Below are positions 35,902 through 44,312 of a DNA stretch of 64,000 nucleotides, piece by piece (position 1 is the stretch's first letter; each line of letters opens with the position of its first letter). The notes beneath the pieces were generated by a model that was not told where the DNA came from, did no database searches, and was given only the letters and a program-made list of their open reading frames with translations. The stretch comes from Arthrobacter_B sp038069765 (GTDB lineage Bacteria; Actinomycetota; Actinomycetes; Actinomycetales; Micrococcaceae): NCBI RefSeq assembly GCF_038069765.1, contig NZ_JBBPFS010000003.1:186001-250000 (forward strand), read 5' to 3'. The position numbers and the translations under genes are program-made.

Positions 35902-36438
35902 GTGCAGGCAGGCAGCAAGTGCAGGGAAGATCCGCCCGGCACCGCCGAGGGTAAGCGCCGCCCGGCTGCGGGCAGCCATGGAGCACGCCGTGCGTTCCTC
36001 GGGCTGGCCGCCGCCGCAGTCCTGGCCGGAATGGGCGCGGTCCTGCTGACCCCCGGGCCCGTGGACCAGCCCGTCTACGGGACGGTGCTGCGGGCTCTCC
36101 GCCGGCTGCAGGAGCACGGGCTTCCGGGCTGGGTGGACTACACCGCGGTGGAAGCAGCGGCCAACGTGCTGCTCTTTGTGCCGCTGGGCCTGCTGGCCGG
36201 GCTCCTGCTGCCGGCACGGCGCTGGTGGCTGGGACTGCTGCTGTGCGTCGGGCTCGCAGCCGGAGCGGAGATCAGCCAGGACCTGTTCCTGCCCCGGCGG
36301 CAGGGCGATCTTCAGGATGTGCTGAACAACGGCGCGGGGGCGCTGCTGGGCGTGGCCGTGGCCGCCGCGGGCCGGACGCTGCGTTCATCGATCCGGCGGG
36401 GCCGGACGCTGCGTGCAGTCCGGCGGGGCCGGGCCTAG
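35902..36438 (+). CDS. VanZ-like family membrane protein (second copy)
   Basis: Paralogue of 4986-5477 with 178 residues. About four membrane helices (near 30-48, 78-102, 106-124, 135-152). Family segments: PGWVDYTAVEAAANVLLFVPLGLLAG and later AEISQDLFLPRRQGDLQDVLNN, matching the other copy's order PVDQ, PGWV, FVP, GLL. It starts at GTG 35902, three bases after the stop of the secreted protein gene, so the two are likely coupled. The C-terminus has a short duplicated piece (GRTLRSSIRR then GRTLRAVRR) reflecting a DNA repeat with CGGCGGGGCCGGACGCTGCG-type units. Its stop overlaps that of the convergent phosphodiesterase gene. Confidence 0.78.
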   Translation: MQAGSKCREDPPGTAEGKRRPAAGSHGARRAFLGLAAAAVLAGMGAVLLTPGPVDQPVYGTVLRALRRLQEHGLPGWVDYTAVEAAANVLLFVPLGLLAGLLLPARRWWLGLLLCVGLAAGAEISQDLFLPRRQGDLQDVLNNGAGALLGVAVAAAGRTLRSSIRRGRTLRAVRRGRA

Positions 36439-37919
36439 GTGACCTTGACGCTGCGGAACTCCACCGGGCAGTCGTCCGCATAGTTTCGGGCCAGGCTGAA
36501 GTAGCCTCCGCGGTACTTGCGGTTTGAGGTAATGCCCGCCCAGCCGGCGCCGTCCAGCCGCGAGTAGCGGATGCTGTCCGGGTCGATATCAATCTTCAGC
36601 GACATCCACTCCCCCGCTCTCACCGGCTCCGTGTCCACGGCGCTCAGCCGCAGCCCGCCGGGTTCCCCCGGGCTGCGCAACAGCAGGGTCATTTCCCCCG
36701 TGGGCCGGACCACCAGGTGGTAGCCGCCCACGTCGCTGGGGATGAGCACCCGGTACGGGCGGTCATCATCCTGGCCGAACGCCAGTCCGGCGTGCAGGGT
36801 GTCATCCACGGGCAGTTCCTCCGGCCAGCGCATGTCGAACTGGACGCTGTAGACCTCCCGGCGCACCGGGCCCAGCGAACCCATCCGGTAACTGCTGTTG
36901 GCCGCGGCGGACATGAGCAGGGTGCCGCCGGCAGGCTTCAGTTCCGGTTGGAACTCCCAGCCCTGCCCCACCATCCAGGGCAGGTCGCCCGCCGCCCGGA
37001 TCCCGTCCCCGAAGCTGTCGGACGTCGCCGCCGGCTCGTCCGTGGCCAGGTACGGCAGGTTGGCGCACATGAGCCCGGACACGCCCAGCGCCAGCAGCCG
37101 GTCGCGCAGCTCCCGGGTGTGCACTTCCCAGCAGATAACGGGCTTGCCGGTGGCCACCACCTTCGCCAGTGCATCATCGGCTGCCGAATGGTGGACGCCC
37201 AGGTAGGTGAACTTGTCAGCCAGCTGCGGTACGAGTTCCAGCTGCTCGGTGGTGAAGTAGCCCCAACTGGCGTAGCCGCGCTCGGAGGCGGCATCAATCT
37301 GCGCAGCCTCCGCCGACTGCTTCCAGATGAAGTGGCTGTGCGAGTCCGGATAGGTGTCCATCAGATCCAGCAGCGCCTTGGCGTTGGTGCCCTGCTTGTC
37401 CTCGATGAAAAGCACGTGGGTGGAGGCGAAGGCATCCAGGACGTCCTTGAGCAGGGGAATCTTCTCCGTCACCGCCTTCGGGCCCAGCCATGCCCGGGCG
37501 TCAACCAGCAGCTCTGAGACCTCTGCGTACGTGGAGTCCTTGATCATCAGCTTGGTGCCGGTGGTGCGTTCGGTGGTGAGATCGTGGTGGCAGATCAGGG
37601 TTCCGTCCGACGTGGCGCTGACCGAAATCTCCAGGGCCACCGCTCCGGCCTTGGCCGACTCGCGGTACGCCGTCATGGTGTGCTCGGGCCAGTTGTCCCA
37701 GGATCCGCGGTGTGCGATCAGAAACGGGGCGGCGGCCAGCATCGAATCGACCGTGTGGACGGGAGCCGGCTCAGGCGTGGCGGATGCCTCTCCGTCCGCG
37801 TCGGCCCTTCCGGTGCAGCCGGCCAGGACAAGGCCCGCGGCACCCAGTGCCAGCACCTCGCGGCGGGACAGCCCGGAGGCCGGGGGAAGCCGCCGCCCAA
37901 ACGTGTGCCGGGGATTCAT
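36435..37919 (-). CDS. Glycerophosphodiester phosphodiesterase-like lipoprotein
   Basis: A 494-residue exported protein. The twin-arginine signal SRREVLALGAAGLVLAGC ends in a lipobox (Cys35), so it should be a Tat-exported lipoprotein. The GDPD domain (about 66-290) has FLIAHRGSWDNWPEHT (His70, Arg71, Glu79), ALEISVSATSDGTLICHHD (Glu97, His111/112) and VLFIEDKQG. The usual Glu-x-Asp metal pair is Glu-Ile-Ser here, so one metal ligand may be lost or moved. A C-terminal jelly-roll-like domain (about 320-494) follows. Its ATG overlaps the stop of the cytidylyltransferase gene. It probably hydrolyses glycerophosphodiesters at the cell surface. Confidence 0.85.
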   Translation of the reverse strand: MNPRHTFGRRLPPASGLSRREVLALGAAGLVLAGCTGRADADGEASATPEPAPVHTVDSMLAAAPFLIAHRGSWDNWPEHTMTAYRESAKAGAVALEISVSATSDGTLICHHDLTTERTTGTKLMIKDSTYAEVSELLVDARAWLGPKAVTEKIPLLKDVLDAFASTHVLFIEDKQGTNAKALLDLMDTYPDSHSHFIWKQSAEAAQIDAASERGYASWGYFTTEQLELVPQLADKFTYLGVHHSAADDALAKVVATGKPVICWEVHTRELRDRLLALGVSGLMCANLPYLATDEPAATSDSFGDGIRAAGDLPWMVGQGWEFQPELKPAGGTLLMSAAANSSYRMGSLGPVRREVYSVQFDMRWPEELPVDDTLHAGLAFGQDDDRPYRVLIPSDVGGYHLVVRPTGEMTLLLRSPGEPGGLRLSAVDTEPVRAGEWMSLKIDIDPDSIRYSRLDGAGWAGITSNRKYRGGYFSLARNYADDCPVEFRSVKVT

Positions 37920-38368
37920 GCGTTCAGGGCTGCGTCCCCGGCACGACCGCCCTCCAGAAGGGTCAGGGCGCGGCGCAGCACGGTGGAGGACGTGCTCACC
38001 GTGTAGGGAAAATACACCACCTGTACTCCTATCCGGGCCATGTCGCGTTCCAAGCGGTCGCCCTTCTCCGTGCCCCGCCAGTCATCACCCTTGAAAAAGA
38101 CGTTGAAGCCCACTTCACGCCAGGTTTCCGCCTTGTTCAGATGCTCATCAACCACCACGTCGTCGACGTAGCGAACGCTGCGCACGATTTCCACCCGCTC
38201 CGCAAGGGGAACCACAGGGGTGGTTCCCTTCAGCCGCTGGGTCATGTCGGTGGAGGCGACGCCGGCGATCAGGTAGTCGCACTGGCTGCGCGCATGCTTC
38301 AACAAGTTCAGATGGCCGATATGGAAAAGGTCGTACACTCCCGAGGCATAGCCGATCCGAACTGTCAT
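37916..38368 (-). CDS. TagD-like glycerol-3-phosphate cytidylyltransferase
   Basis: Nucleotidyltransferase of 150 residues that most likely makes CDP-glycerol or a related CDP-alcohol. It opens RIGYASGVYDLFHIGHLNLL with the HxGH motif at 16-19. VFFKGDDWRGTEKGD matches the substrate-binding strand, and STSSTVLR stands at the place of the R-T-x-G-I-S-S/T-T motif. Length is near that of TagD (about 130). It is coupled by ATGA to the phosphodiesterase lipoprotein gene. A CDP-alcohol phosphotransferase encoded at 45546 is a possible user of its product. The alcohol cannot be settled from sequence; ethanolamine or inositol phosphates are alternatives. Confidence 0.82.
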   Translation of the reverse strand: MTVRIGYASGVYDLFHIGHLNLLKHARSQCDYLIAGVASTDMTQRLKGTTPVVPLAERVEIVRSVRYVDDVVVDEHLNKAETWREVGFNVFFKGDDWRGTEKGDRLERDMARIGVQVVYFPYTVSTSSTVLRRALTLLEGGRAGDAALNA

Positions 38369-38614
38369 GTGAACAACCCCCAGGTGTGGTCCGTTAAATA
38401 TCAGTTCATCTTTGGCTCATTTTCGGGAGCCCGTAAAGCGATTTCCGCACAATCACGTAGGGGCCGGAGAAACACGAGTAGACGCACCGGCAGCCCGGGT
38501 ATTTACTCCATCAATTCGAGTAAACGCCACCGTGGGACTGGCAGAAGCCCGGGGTTACGCTTCCATTCAGTTTCGGGCCGCGGGCCCGTCCCCAGTTCAT
38601 GAGGCGGTACAGCC

Positions 38615-41600
38615 GTGCATAAAAAAATTGCGGCAATCTGTTCGGTTGCGGCCGTGGCAGCGGCAACCCTGATAGGCGTTGCCGCTCCGGCCACCGCCCT
38701 GACCCCCGGCGTGGCCTTCTCGGCCGTCGCCCTCCCCACCTGGCAGACCAACGGCATCGCGTGGGCGATGGCGGAGGCCAACGGCGTGATGTATGTCGGC
38801 GGCACCTTCACCGAGGTGCGGCCCCCGGGAACCGCCGCCGGCAACAGCCAGTCCCGGACAGCAGTCAATTTTTCCGCCTTTGACGCCTACACCGGCACGC
38901 CCACCTCGTGCGCTCTGTCCTTCACCGGCGGAACGGGTGCCACGGTGCGGGCCATGGATGTCTCCCCCGACGGCCGCAAGCTGTACGTGGGCGGGAACTT
39001 CACCACAGTCAACGGCGTCACCGCTAACCGGCTGGCCGCCATCAACCTGCCGAGCTGCACCGTGGACACCACCTTCCGGCCCGGCACGGTGAACAGCACG
39101 GTGCGGACCATCGCCGCCACCGACAACGCCGTCTACTTCGGCGGCGACTTCACCACCGTCAACGGCACCGCCCGCAGCCGCTTCGCTGCAGTGGGCGCCA
39201 CCGGCGCCCTGCTTCCGTGGGCTCCCGTGGCCGACGGCGTGGGCCGGGCCCTGGACGTCCCCGCGGACCGCAACGTCGTTCTGATTTCCGGGGACTTCAG
39301 CACGGTCAACGGCGCAGAATCGCGGGCCATGGCCGTGGTGGACAAGGGCGCCGGCGCCAATGTGCGCACCTACGCCTCTGCCGCCTACATTCCCGCCAGC
39401 GCCGTGATCAAGGACGTCACCAGTGACGGCACCAGCTTCTATGTCGCCGGTGAGGGCATGGGCAGCCGGTCCTTTGACGGCCGCGCCCGGCTGTCCCTGG
39501 ACAGCAACTACGAGCAGATCTGGAAAGACACCTGCCAGGGCGCCACCCAGGCGGTGCTGCCCTACAAGGACGTGCTCTATTCCGGGCACCACGTCCACGA
39601 CTGCTCCGGCATGAACGGCTTTGCCGACGGCAACCGCAAACACCTCTCCGCCCAGGACATCAACAATCCGTACCCCTTCCTCGGCTGGAGCCCCGACACC
39701 AATGACGGCACCGGCGAAGGCCTGGGCCCGCGGGCCCTGGAAACCACCAGCACCGGCAACGGCGACGTCCTGTGGGTCGCCGGCGAATTCACCACCACCA
39801 ACGGCACCGCGCAGCAGGGCCTGACCCGCTTCGGCCCCGGCCCGGCCTCCGCCGCGCCCGGTACGCCGGCCAACGTCAGCGCAGTGAGCTTCGCCGCCGG
39901 CCAGAACCAGGTCCGCTGGACCCAAAGCGTGGACAACGACGACGCCGCCCTCACCTACAGCGTTTACCGCAACGGCAGCAGCACCGCCCTGGGCACCGTC
40001 ACCGGAAAGTCCACCTGGTTCGACACACCCCAGCTGTCCTTTACGGACCGCACGGCCGCGCCGGGCACCGCCTACTCCTACCGGGTGCAGGCCAGCGACG
40101 GCTCCACCGCCAGCGCTCTCTCCGCACAGGTCTCAGTCACCACGGCAGCGGCCACCCAGCCCTACCCGGATGCGGTGCTCCGTGACGGCGCTTCCACCTA
40201 CTGGCGGCTTGACGACAGCCGGCCCACCGCCCCGGCGGACACCTCGCCCGGCAACAACCGCGGCGTCGCCTACGGCGGCCCGCTCCTGGCCGGCACCGCC
40301 GGAGCCGTTCCCGGCAGCACCGCCGGGGTCTTTGACGGCGTCGATGATCAGGTCTCCGGACAGCAGCGGTATCCTGCTCCCGCCACCTACACCGCCGAGG
40401 CATGGTTCAAGACCGACACGGTGCGGGGCGGAAAGATCTTCGGCTTCGCCTCCGGACAGCCCAACCGCCACGGCACCCGCAATTCCAGCGGCATCGTGGA
40501 CCGGCACCTGTACATGACCACCGGCGGAACCCTCGCCTACGGCGTCCTCAACGCAGCCAACACACCCGTGAGCGCCAGCACGGCCAAGACGTACAACGAC
40601 AACGCCTGGCACCATGCGGCGGCCGTGCAGACGGCCTCGGGCTTCACCCTGTACGTGGACGGCGTGCCCGTGGCCAGCAGCCAGACACCGGCTGCGCAGA
40701 CCTACACGGGCTCCTGGCGGGTGGGCGGAGACAGCCTGATCGGCTGGCCGGAACGGCCCACCAGCAGCTATCTGGCCGGCTCCATTGACGAGTTCGCCGC
40801 CTACCCGACGGCCCTGAGCGCCGCCCAGGTCACGGAGCACTTTACCGCCGGCGGCGGAAGCCCGGCCGAACCCGAGCCGGCTCCGGACACTACGGCGCCG
40901 AGCGCCGTCTCCGGAGCATCCGCTGCCGTCAACGGCGCCACGGTAACCCTGACCTGGAGCGCCGCCACCGACAACGTCGGTGTCAGCGGATACCGGATCC
41001 ACCGCTCCGTGACGGACGGCTTCACGCCGTCGGCCGCCAGCCTGCTGACCACCGCCTCCGGTTCCGCTCTCTCACACAGCGACGCGGAGCTGGAGCCGGG
41101 CACCTACTACTACCGGGTGGTCGCCGTCGACGAAGCCGGGAATGCGGGAGCAGCCTCCAACCAGGCGAGCGCCACCATTGCCGGCGCCCCGCCGGCCGAA
41201 CCGGTGACCCTGTCCCTGACTCCCGCTGCTGACACCTACGTCAACCAGGGAGCGCCCAACGCGACCCACGGGAGCGCCGTGTCCATGGCGTCACGCGGCT
41301 CATCGGCCTACACCTCATACCTGCGGTTCACCCCCGGAACCACGGTGCCGGCAGGGATGCGGCTGATTTCGGCGACGCTGCGGGTGTACACCTCCACCGA
41401 AACCTTCAGCAATTCCGTTGACCGGCACACTATCCAGCCGGTGAACGGGGACTGGACGGAGGCGACCACCACCTACAACAACCGTCCGGCGCTGGGCAGC
41501 GCTGTGCTGGGCACCGTCTCACCGACGGCGACCAACACCGCCTACTCCGTCGAACTCGACACCGCGGCAGTTTCGGCCGCACTGTCCGAGTCCGTTGACC

Positions 41601-41698
41601 TGGCCATTACGAGTGCCGGAACCGATAACGCCTGGTTCCACACCAAAGAAGCGTCCTCCACCCGCCGTCCGGTCCTGACCCTGGTCTTCGGCCCCTAA
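38615..41698 (+). CDS. Secreted delta-60 beta-propeller/FN3/LamG/DNRLRE protein (1027 aa)
   Basis: Longer paralogue of 33652-35898. Signal peptide 1-29 (VGVAAPATALTP region). Delta-60 propeller repeats (about 30-410: VMYVGGTF, LYVGGNFTTVNG, VYFGGDFTTVNG, VLWVAGEFTTTNG), an FN3 domain (412-510), LamG (517-745: VFDGVDDQ, TAEAWFKTD, WHHAAAVQ, LYVDGVPVAS), a second FN3 domain (758-850: TVTLTWSAATDNVGVSGYRI) and a C-terminal DNRLRE/CBM96-like domain (863-1027: ADTYVNQGAP, SYLRFTPG, TLRVYTST). GTG start follows GAGG. No anchor is seen. The added C-terminal module is known from polysaccharide-binding proteins, which fits its place next to the second EPS cluster. Confidence 0.88.
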   Translation: MHKKIAAICSVAAVAAATLIGVAAPATALTPGVAFSAVALPTWQTNGIAWAMAEANGVMYVGGTFTEVRPPGTAAGNSQSRTAVNFSAFDAYTGTPTSCALSFTGGTGATVRAMDVSPDGRKLYVGGNFTTVNGVTANRLAAINLPSCTVDTTFRPGTVNSTVRTIAATDNAVYFGGDFTTVNGTARSRFAAVGATGALLPWAPVADGVGRALDVPADRNVVLISGDFSTVNGAESRAMAVVDKGAGANVRTYASAAYIPASAVIKDVTSDGTSFYVAGEGMGSRSFDGRARLSLDSNYEQIWKDTCQGATQAVLPYKDVLYSGHHVHDCSGMNGFADGNRKHLSAQDINNPYPFLGWSPDTNDGTGEGLGPRALETTSTGNGDVLWVAGEFTTTNGTAQQGLTRFGPGPASAAPGTPANVSAVSFAAGQNQVRWTQSVDNDDAALTYSVYRNGSSTALGTVTGKSTWFDTPQLSFTDRTAAPGTAYSYRVQASDGSTASALSAQVSVTTAAATQPYPDAVLRDGASTYWRLDDSRPTAPADTSPGNNRGVAYGGPLLAGTAGAVPGSTAGVFDGVDDQVSGQQRYPAPATYTAEAWFKTDTVRGGKIFGFASGQPNRHGTRNSSGIVDRHLYMTTGGTLAYGVLNAANTPVSASTAKTYNDNAWHHAAAVQTASGFTLYVDGVPVASSQTPAAQTYTGSWRVGGDSLIGWPERPTSSYLAGSIDEFAAYPTALSAAQVTEHFTAGGGSPAEPEPAPDTTAPSAVSGASAAVNGATVTLTWSAATDNVGVSGYRIHRSVTDGFTPSAASLLTTASGSALSHSDAELEPGTYYYRVVAVDEAGNAGAASNQASATIAGAPPAEPVTLSLTPAADTYVNQGAPNATHGSAVSMASRGSSAYTSYLRFTPGTTVPAGMRLISATLRVYTSTETFSNSVDRHTIQPVNGDWTEATTTYNNRPALGSAVLGTVSPTATNTAYSVELDTAAVSAALSESVDLAITSAGTDNAWFHTKEASSTRRPVLTLVFGP

Positions 41699-41762
41699 CC
41701 CGTGTCCCTGAAAAAGGGGCAGCACTATTTCTGCAGGTTCATCCGATAGAAAGCACACTCAA

Positions 41763-42509
41763 ATGAAAACCGGTCTCAAACCATTACTCCTGGGACTGCT
41801 GCTGTTGCCGGCGCTGGGTACGGCAACAGGATGCAGCTCCCCCGACCCTTCTCCGGAAGCGGCGCCGCCGTCGGCCTCGCCGTCCCCGTCCGCTTCGTCC
41901 GCATCGTCCGCTCCGTCGTCGTCGGCGACTGCCTCGGGAACCACCGGGACGGCAGCCCCCTCCGGCGGAGCTGAAACTCCCGCCGGGGAGGACACGGACG
42001 CGGCAGCTGAGGCCGTGGTGCAGTCCCCCCAGCCGGCACCGGAACCGACCTTCGAGGCACAGCAGGAACAGTATCTGCAGGACAAGGTGCCCGAGGGCAC
42101 CGATCCCAACGCCGTGCTGCAGGTGGGGCAGGAGCGCTGCGACCAGCTGCTCAGCGCCAGGTCGGTGGACGAAGAGTCCGTGCTCAGCGAACTCATCATG
42201 AGCCCGTCTCAGGACACGGCCGACGCCGTCGCCGCACTGTGCCCCGAACTGCTGCCCGTCCTGGACGCCGCCGCGCTGGGCTTCCCCGATGGAGTTTTCT
42301 CCGTGGGAGAAGCGGCACCGCACGCTGACCAGCCCTCGGTTGCACCGGGAACCTACCGGGCGTACGGCCTGCCCGAGGGATGTCTCATCTCCGTCTACGC
42401 CGGCTCCGGGGAACTTCTCGGGTCTCATGACGGGTCCGCTCCGGTCACCATCGGCGCTGACGCTGCACGCGTGGAATCGGACCAGTGCTACACGTGGTTC
42501 CGTTCATGA
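41763..42509 (+). CDS. Lipoprotein with Pro/Ser/Ala-rich linker
   Basis: A 248-residue probable lipoprotein. The signal (KTGLKPLLLGLLLLPALG) ends TATGC, a tolerable lipobox with Cys24. Residues 25-85 are a low-complexity Pro/Ser/Ala linker, likely a wall-spanning spacer. The C-terminal part (about 100-248) is a small globular region with three further cysteines (QERCDQ, AALCPE, DQCYTW and GCLISVYA) and FPDGVFSVGEAAP. No domain was recognised. It lies 62 bases before the BY-kinase gene on the same strand, so it probably belongs to the second EPS operon, either in export or in signal sensing. Confidence 0.72.
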   Translation: MKTGLKPLLLGLLLLPALGTATGCSSPDPSPEAAPPSASPSPSASSASSAPSSSATASGTTGTAAPSGGAETPAGEDTDAAAEAVVQSPQPAPEPTFEAQQEQYLQDKVPEGTDPNAVLQVGQERCDQLLSARSVDEESVLSELIMSPSQDTADAVAALCPELLPVLDAAALGFPDGVFSVGEAAPHADQPSVAPGTYRAYGLPEGCLISVYAGSGELLGSHDGSAPVTIGADAARVESDQCYTWFRS

Positions 42510-42571
42510 CGTCCTTCTGCAGCTTCCTTTTCTGTTCACACCATCTGCCTATCCAAGGGAAGGGGTAACCA

Positions 42572-44014
42572 ATGGATATGCGCGAACAAATACTGATCCT
42601 TCGCCGCAATTGGATGCTCATAGTCTCATTTGCACTCATCGGGCTCATCAGCGCCGGAACCATTTCTGTGCTGATGCCCAAAACCTACACCGCCACAAGC
42701 AACCTCTTTGTCTCCACCCAGAATGTTGAAACCTCGGCCGAACTGCAGCAGGGCAGCGTGTTCTCCCTGAACCGGGTGCAGTCCTACGTGGAGCTGGTCG
42801 GCATGCCGGAGGTACTGAACCCTGTCATTGAAAATCTCGACCTGGACATGACACCGCAGGAGCTGGCCGGCAAAGTCAAAGCGGCAACGTCCCGCAACAC
42901 CGTGCTGATTGAAATTCAGGCGGTGGATTCCTCTCCGGAACGCGCCGCGGACATCGCCAATGCGGTGGTGGCAAGCCTGATTTCGACGGTGGCCGACGTG
43001 GAGCGGCCTACCAACGGCCTGCCGTCTCCGATGCGCCTGACATCCGTGGACACGGCCCAGCCGCCGGCGGCCGCGTCCAGCCCCAAGACTCCGCTGAACC
43101 TGGCGCTGGGTCTGTTGTACGGGCTTGCCCTCGGGCTGGTGGTGGCCATCCTCCGGCACGTCCTGGACCGTCATGTGCGCACCGAAGCTGATCTGCGCAA
43201 GTCCACGGACCTGCCGCTGCTGGGCGGGATTACCGAATCCACGCGGCATACGAGCCGGCCAACCATCCTGGGCGGCTCGGGAACCGATGCCTTCCGGCAG
43301 CTGCGGACCAATCTGGAGTTTGCCGCCGTCAGCCAGCAGATGAAGTCGCTGGTGGTCACCTCGTCGCAGGCAGGCGAGGGCAAGAGTACCGTCGCCCTGA
43401 ACCTGGCCCTGAGCATCGCGCAGAGCGGGCAGCGGGTGATCCTGGTGGATGCCGATCTGCGGCTTCCGTCGGTGTCCAGCGCCACCGGGCTGGAAGGCAG
43501 CGTCGGTTTGACCACCGTCTTGATCGGGCGCACCAGCCTGGTCGAAGCCACCCAGCACTGGGGCACAGGCGGCCTGTCGGTGCTGACCTCCGGACCGCTG
43601 CCTCCCAATCCCACCGAGCTGCTCGGTTCCGAGACGATGCAGAAACTGATCGAGGAACTCGAAGCGGAATACGACATGGTGATCCTGGATGCTCCGCCGG
43701 TGCTGCCGGTGGCCGATGCCGCGATCCTCACACGCCACACCGACGGGATCCTGCTGGTGGTCGGAGCCACCCGGGTCAGCCAGCACAACCTGTCCAAGGC
43801 CGTGGAGCAGCTGAGCCTGGTGAACGCGAACGTGGTGGGTATGGTCCTCAACCGGATTCCGCGCTCCGGCCCCGATGCCAACTCCGCTTACCTCTCCGAT
43901 TACGGCATCGCGCCGCTGCCGGTCATGCGGGACAACGACGGAGGCCCGGCTTCGCCCGTGGCCGAAGCCGAAGCCGCGATTGTCCGGGACAGCCGGGCCC
44001 TCAGCAAGGGCTGA
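42572..44014 (+). CDS. Polysaccharide co-polymerase/BY-kinase-like protein, second copy
   Basis: Paralogue of 22564-24024 with the same order: membrane helices near 13-34 and 173-195, then the ATPase with Walker A SSQAGEGKST (264-273), Walker A' VILVDADLRLP and Walker B VILDAPP. It starts with ATG behind GGAAGGGG. Unlike the first copy, the C-terminal tail has only two scattered tyrosines (AYLSDYG) and no cluster, so its kinase regulation may differ or be weak. It is the last gene before a strong terminator. It probably sets chain length for the second EPS together with the polymerase at 46388. Confidence 0.92.
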   Translation: MDMREQILILRRNWMLIVSFALIGLISAGTISVLMPKTYTATSNLFVSTQNVETSAELQQGSVFSLNRVQSYVELVGMPEVLNPVIENLDLDMTPQELAGKVKAATSRNTVLIEIQAVDSSPERAADIANAVVASLISTVADVERPTNGLPSPMRLTSVDTAQPPAAASSPKTPLNLALGLLYGLALGLVVAILRHVLDRHVRTEADLRKSTDLPLLGGITESTRHTSRPTILGGSGTDAFRQLRTNLEFAAVSQQMKSLVVTSSQAGEGKSTVALNLALSIAQSGQRVILVDADLRLPSVSSATGLEGSVGLTTVLIGRTSLVEATQHWGTGGLSVLTSGPLPPNPTELLGSETMQKLIEELEAEYDMVILDAPPVLPVADAAILTRHTDGILLVVGATRVSQHNLSKAVEQLSLVNANVVGMVLNRIPRSGPDANSAYLSDYGIAPLPVMRDNDGGPASPVAEAEAAIVRDSRALSKG

Positions 44015-44082
44015 CTCCGGGCCGGTACGGCGGGGCGGGACGGATACGCCGTCCTGGCCGCCGCGGCCGGCGGAACAACAAG

Positions 44083-44128
44083 AGCCTTCCGGGCGGTGTG
44101 CACAAAGCACACCGCCCGGAAGGCTTTT
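44083..44128 (+). terminator. Bidirectional hairpin terminator after second BY-kinase
   Basis: Nineteen-base perfect arms (44083-44101 and 44107-44125; core CCGGGCGGTGTGC) with an ACAAA loop, followed by TTT (and preceded by AACAAGA). It lies between convergent operons and could stop transcription in both directions. Confidence 0.88.
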
Positions 44129-44251
44129 CCGTGCCCGGGCGCATCCACGGGCACCAGGGTGCTGTGGGCTGATCGACAGGTTCCGGTATGCCCGGGGCTG
44201 ATCGCTGCTCCGGAGCCTGCCGCAGGTGCCTGGCCTGGTCACCGGTTCCAG

Positions 44252-44305
44252 GGGCGCCCGCCACAGAGAGGGCGCCCGTCCCAGAGAGGGCGCCCGTCCC
44301 AGAGA
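44252..44305. repeat. Three tandem 18-base repeats after the flippase gene
   Basis: Units at 44252-44269, 44270-44287 and 44288-44305, consensus GGGCGCCCGTCCCAGAGA, the first with two differences. The array is flanked by copies of CACCGGTTCCAGGG (44240-44253 and 44319-44332); the right copy codes for the C-terminus of the flippase (LEPVD). The left copy looks like a duplicated gene end. Replication slippage is the simplest origin. Confidence 0.7.
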
Positions 44306-44312
44306 GGGCGGG

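Noticed and set aside
33703..36117. 804-codon minus-strand ORF opposite the first LamG gene
   Set aside because: It mirrors a gene with signal peptide and recognised domains; its translation is Gly/Ala/His-rich with no family match. High GC leaves antisense frames open.
44252..44305. CRISPR-like short repeat array
   Set aside because: The units are directly adjacent with no spacers and only three copies; it is a simple tandem repeat.
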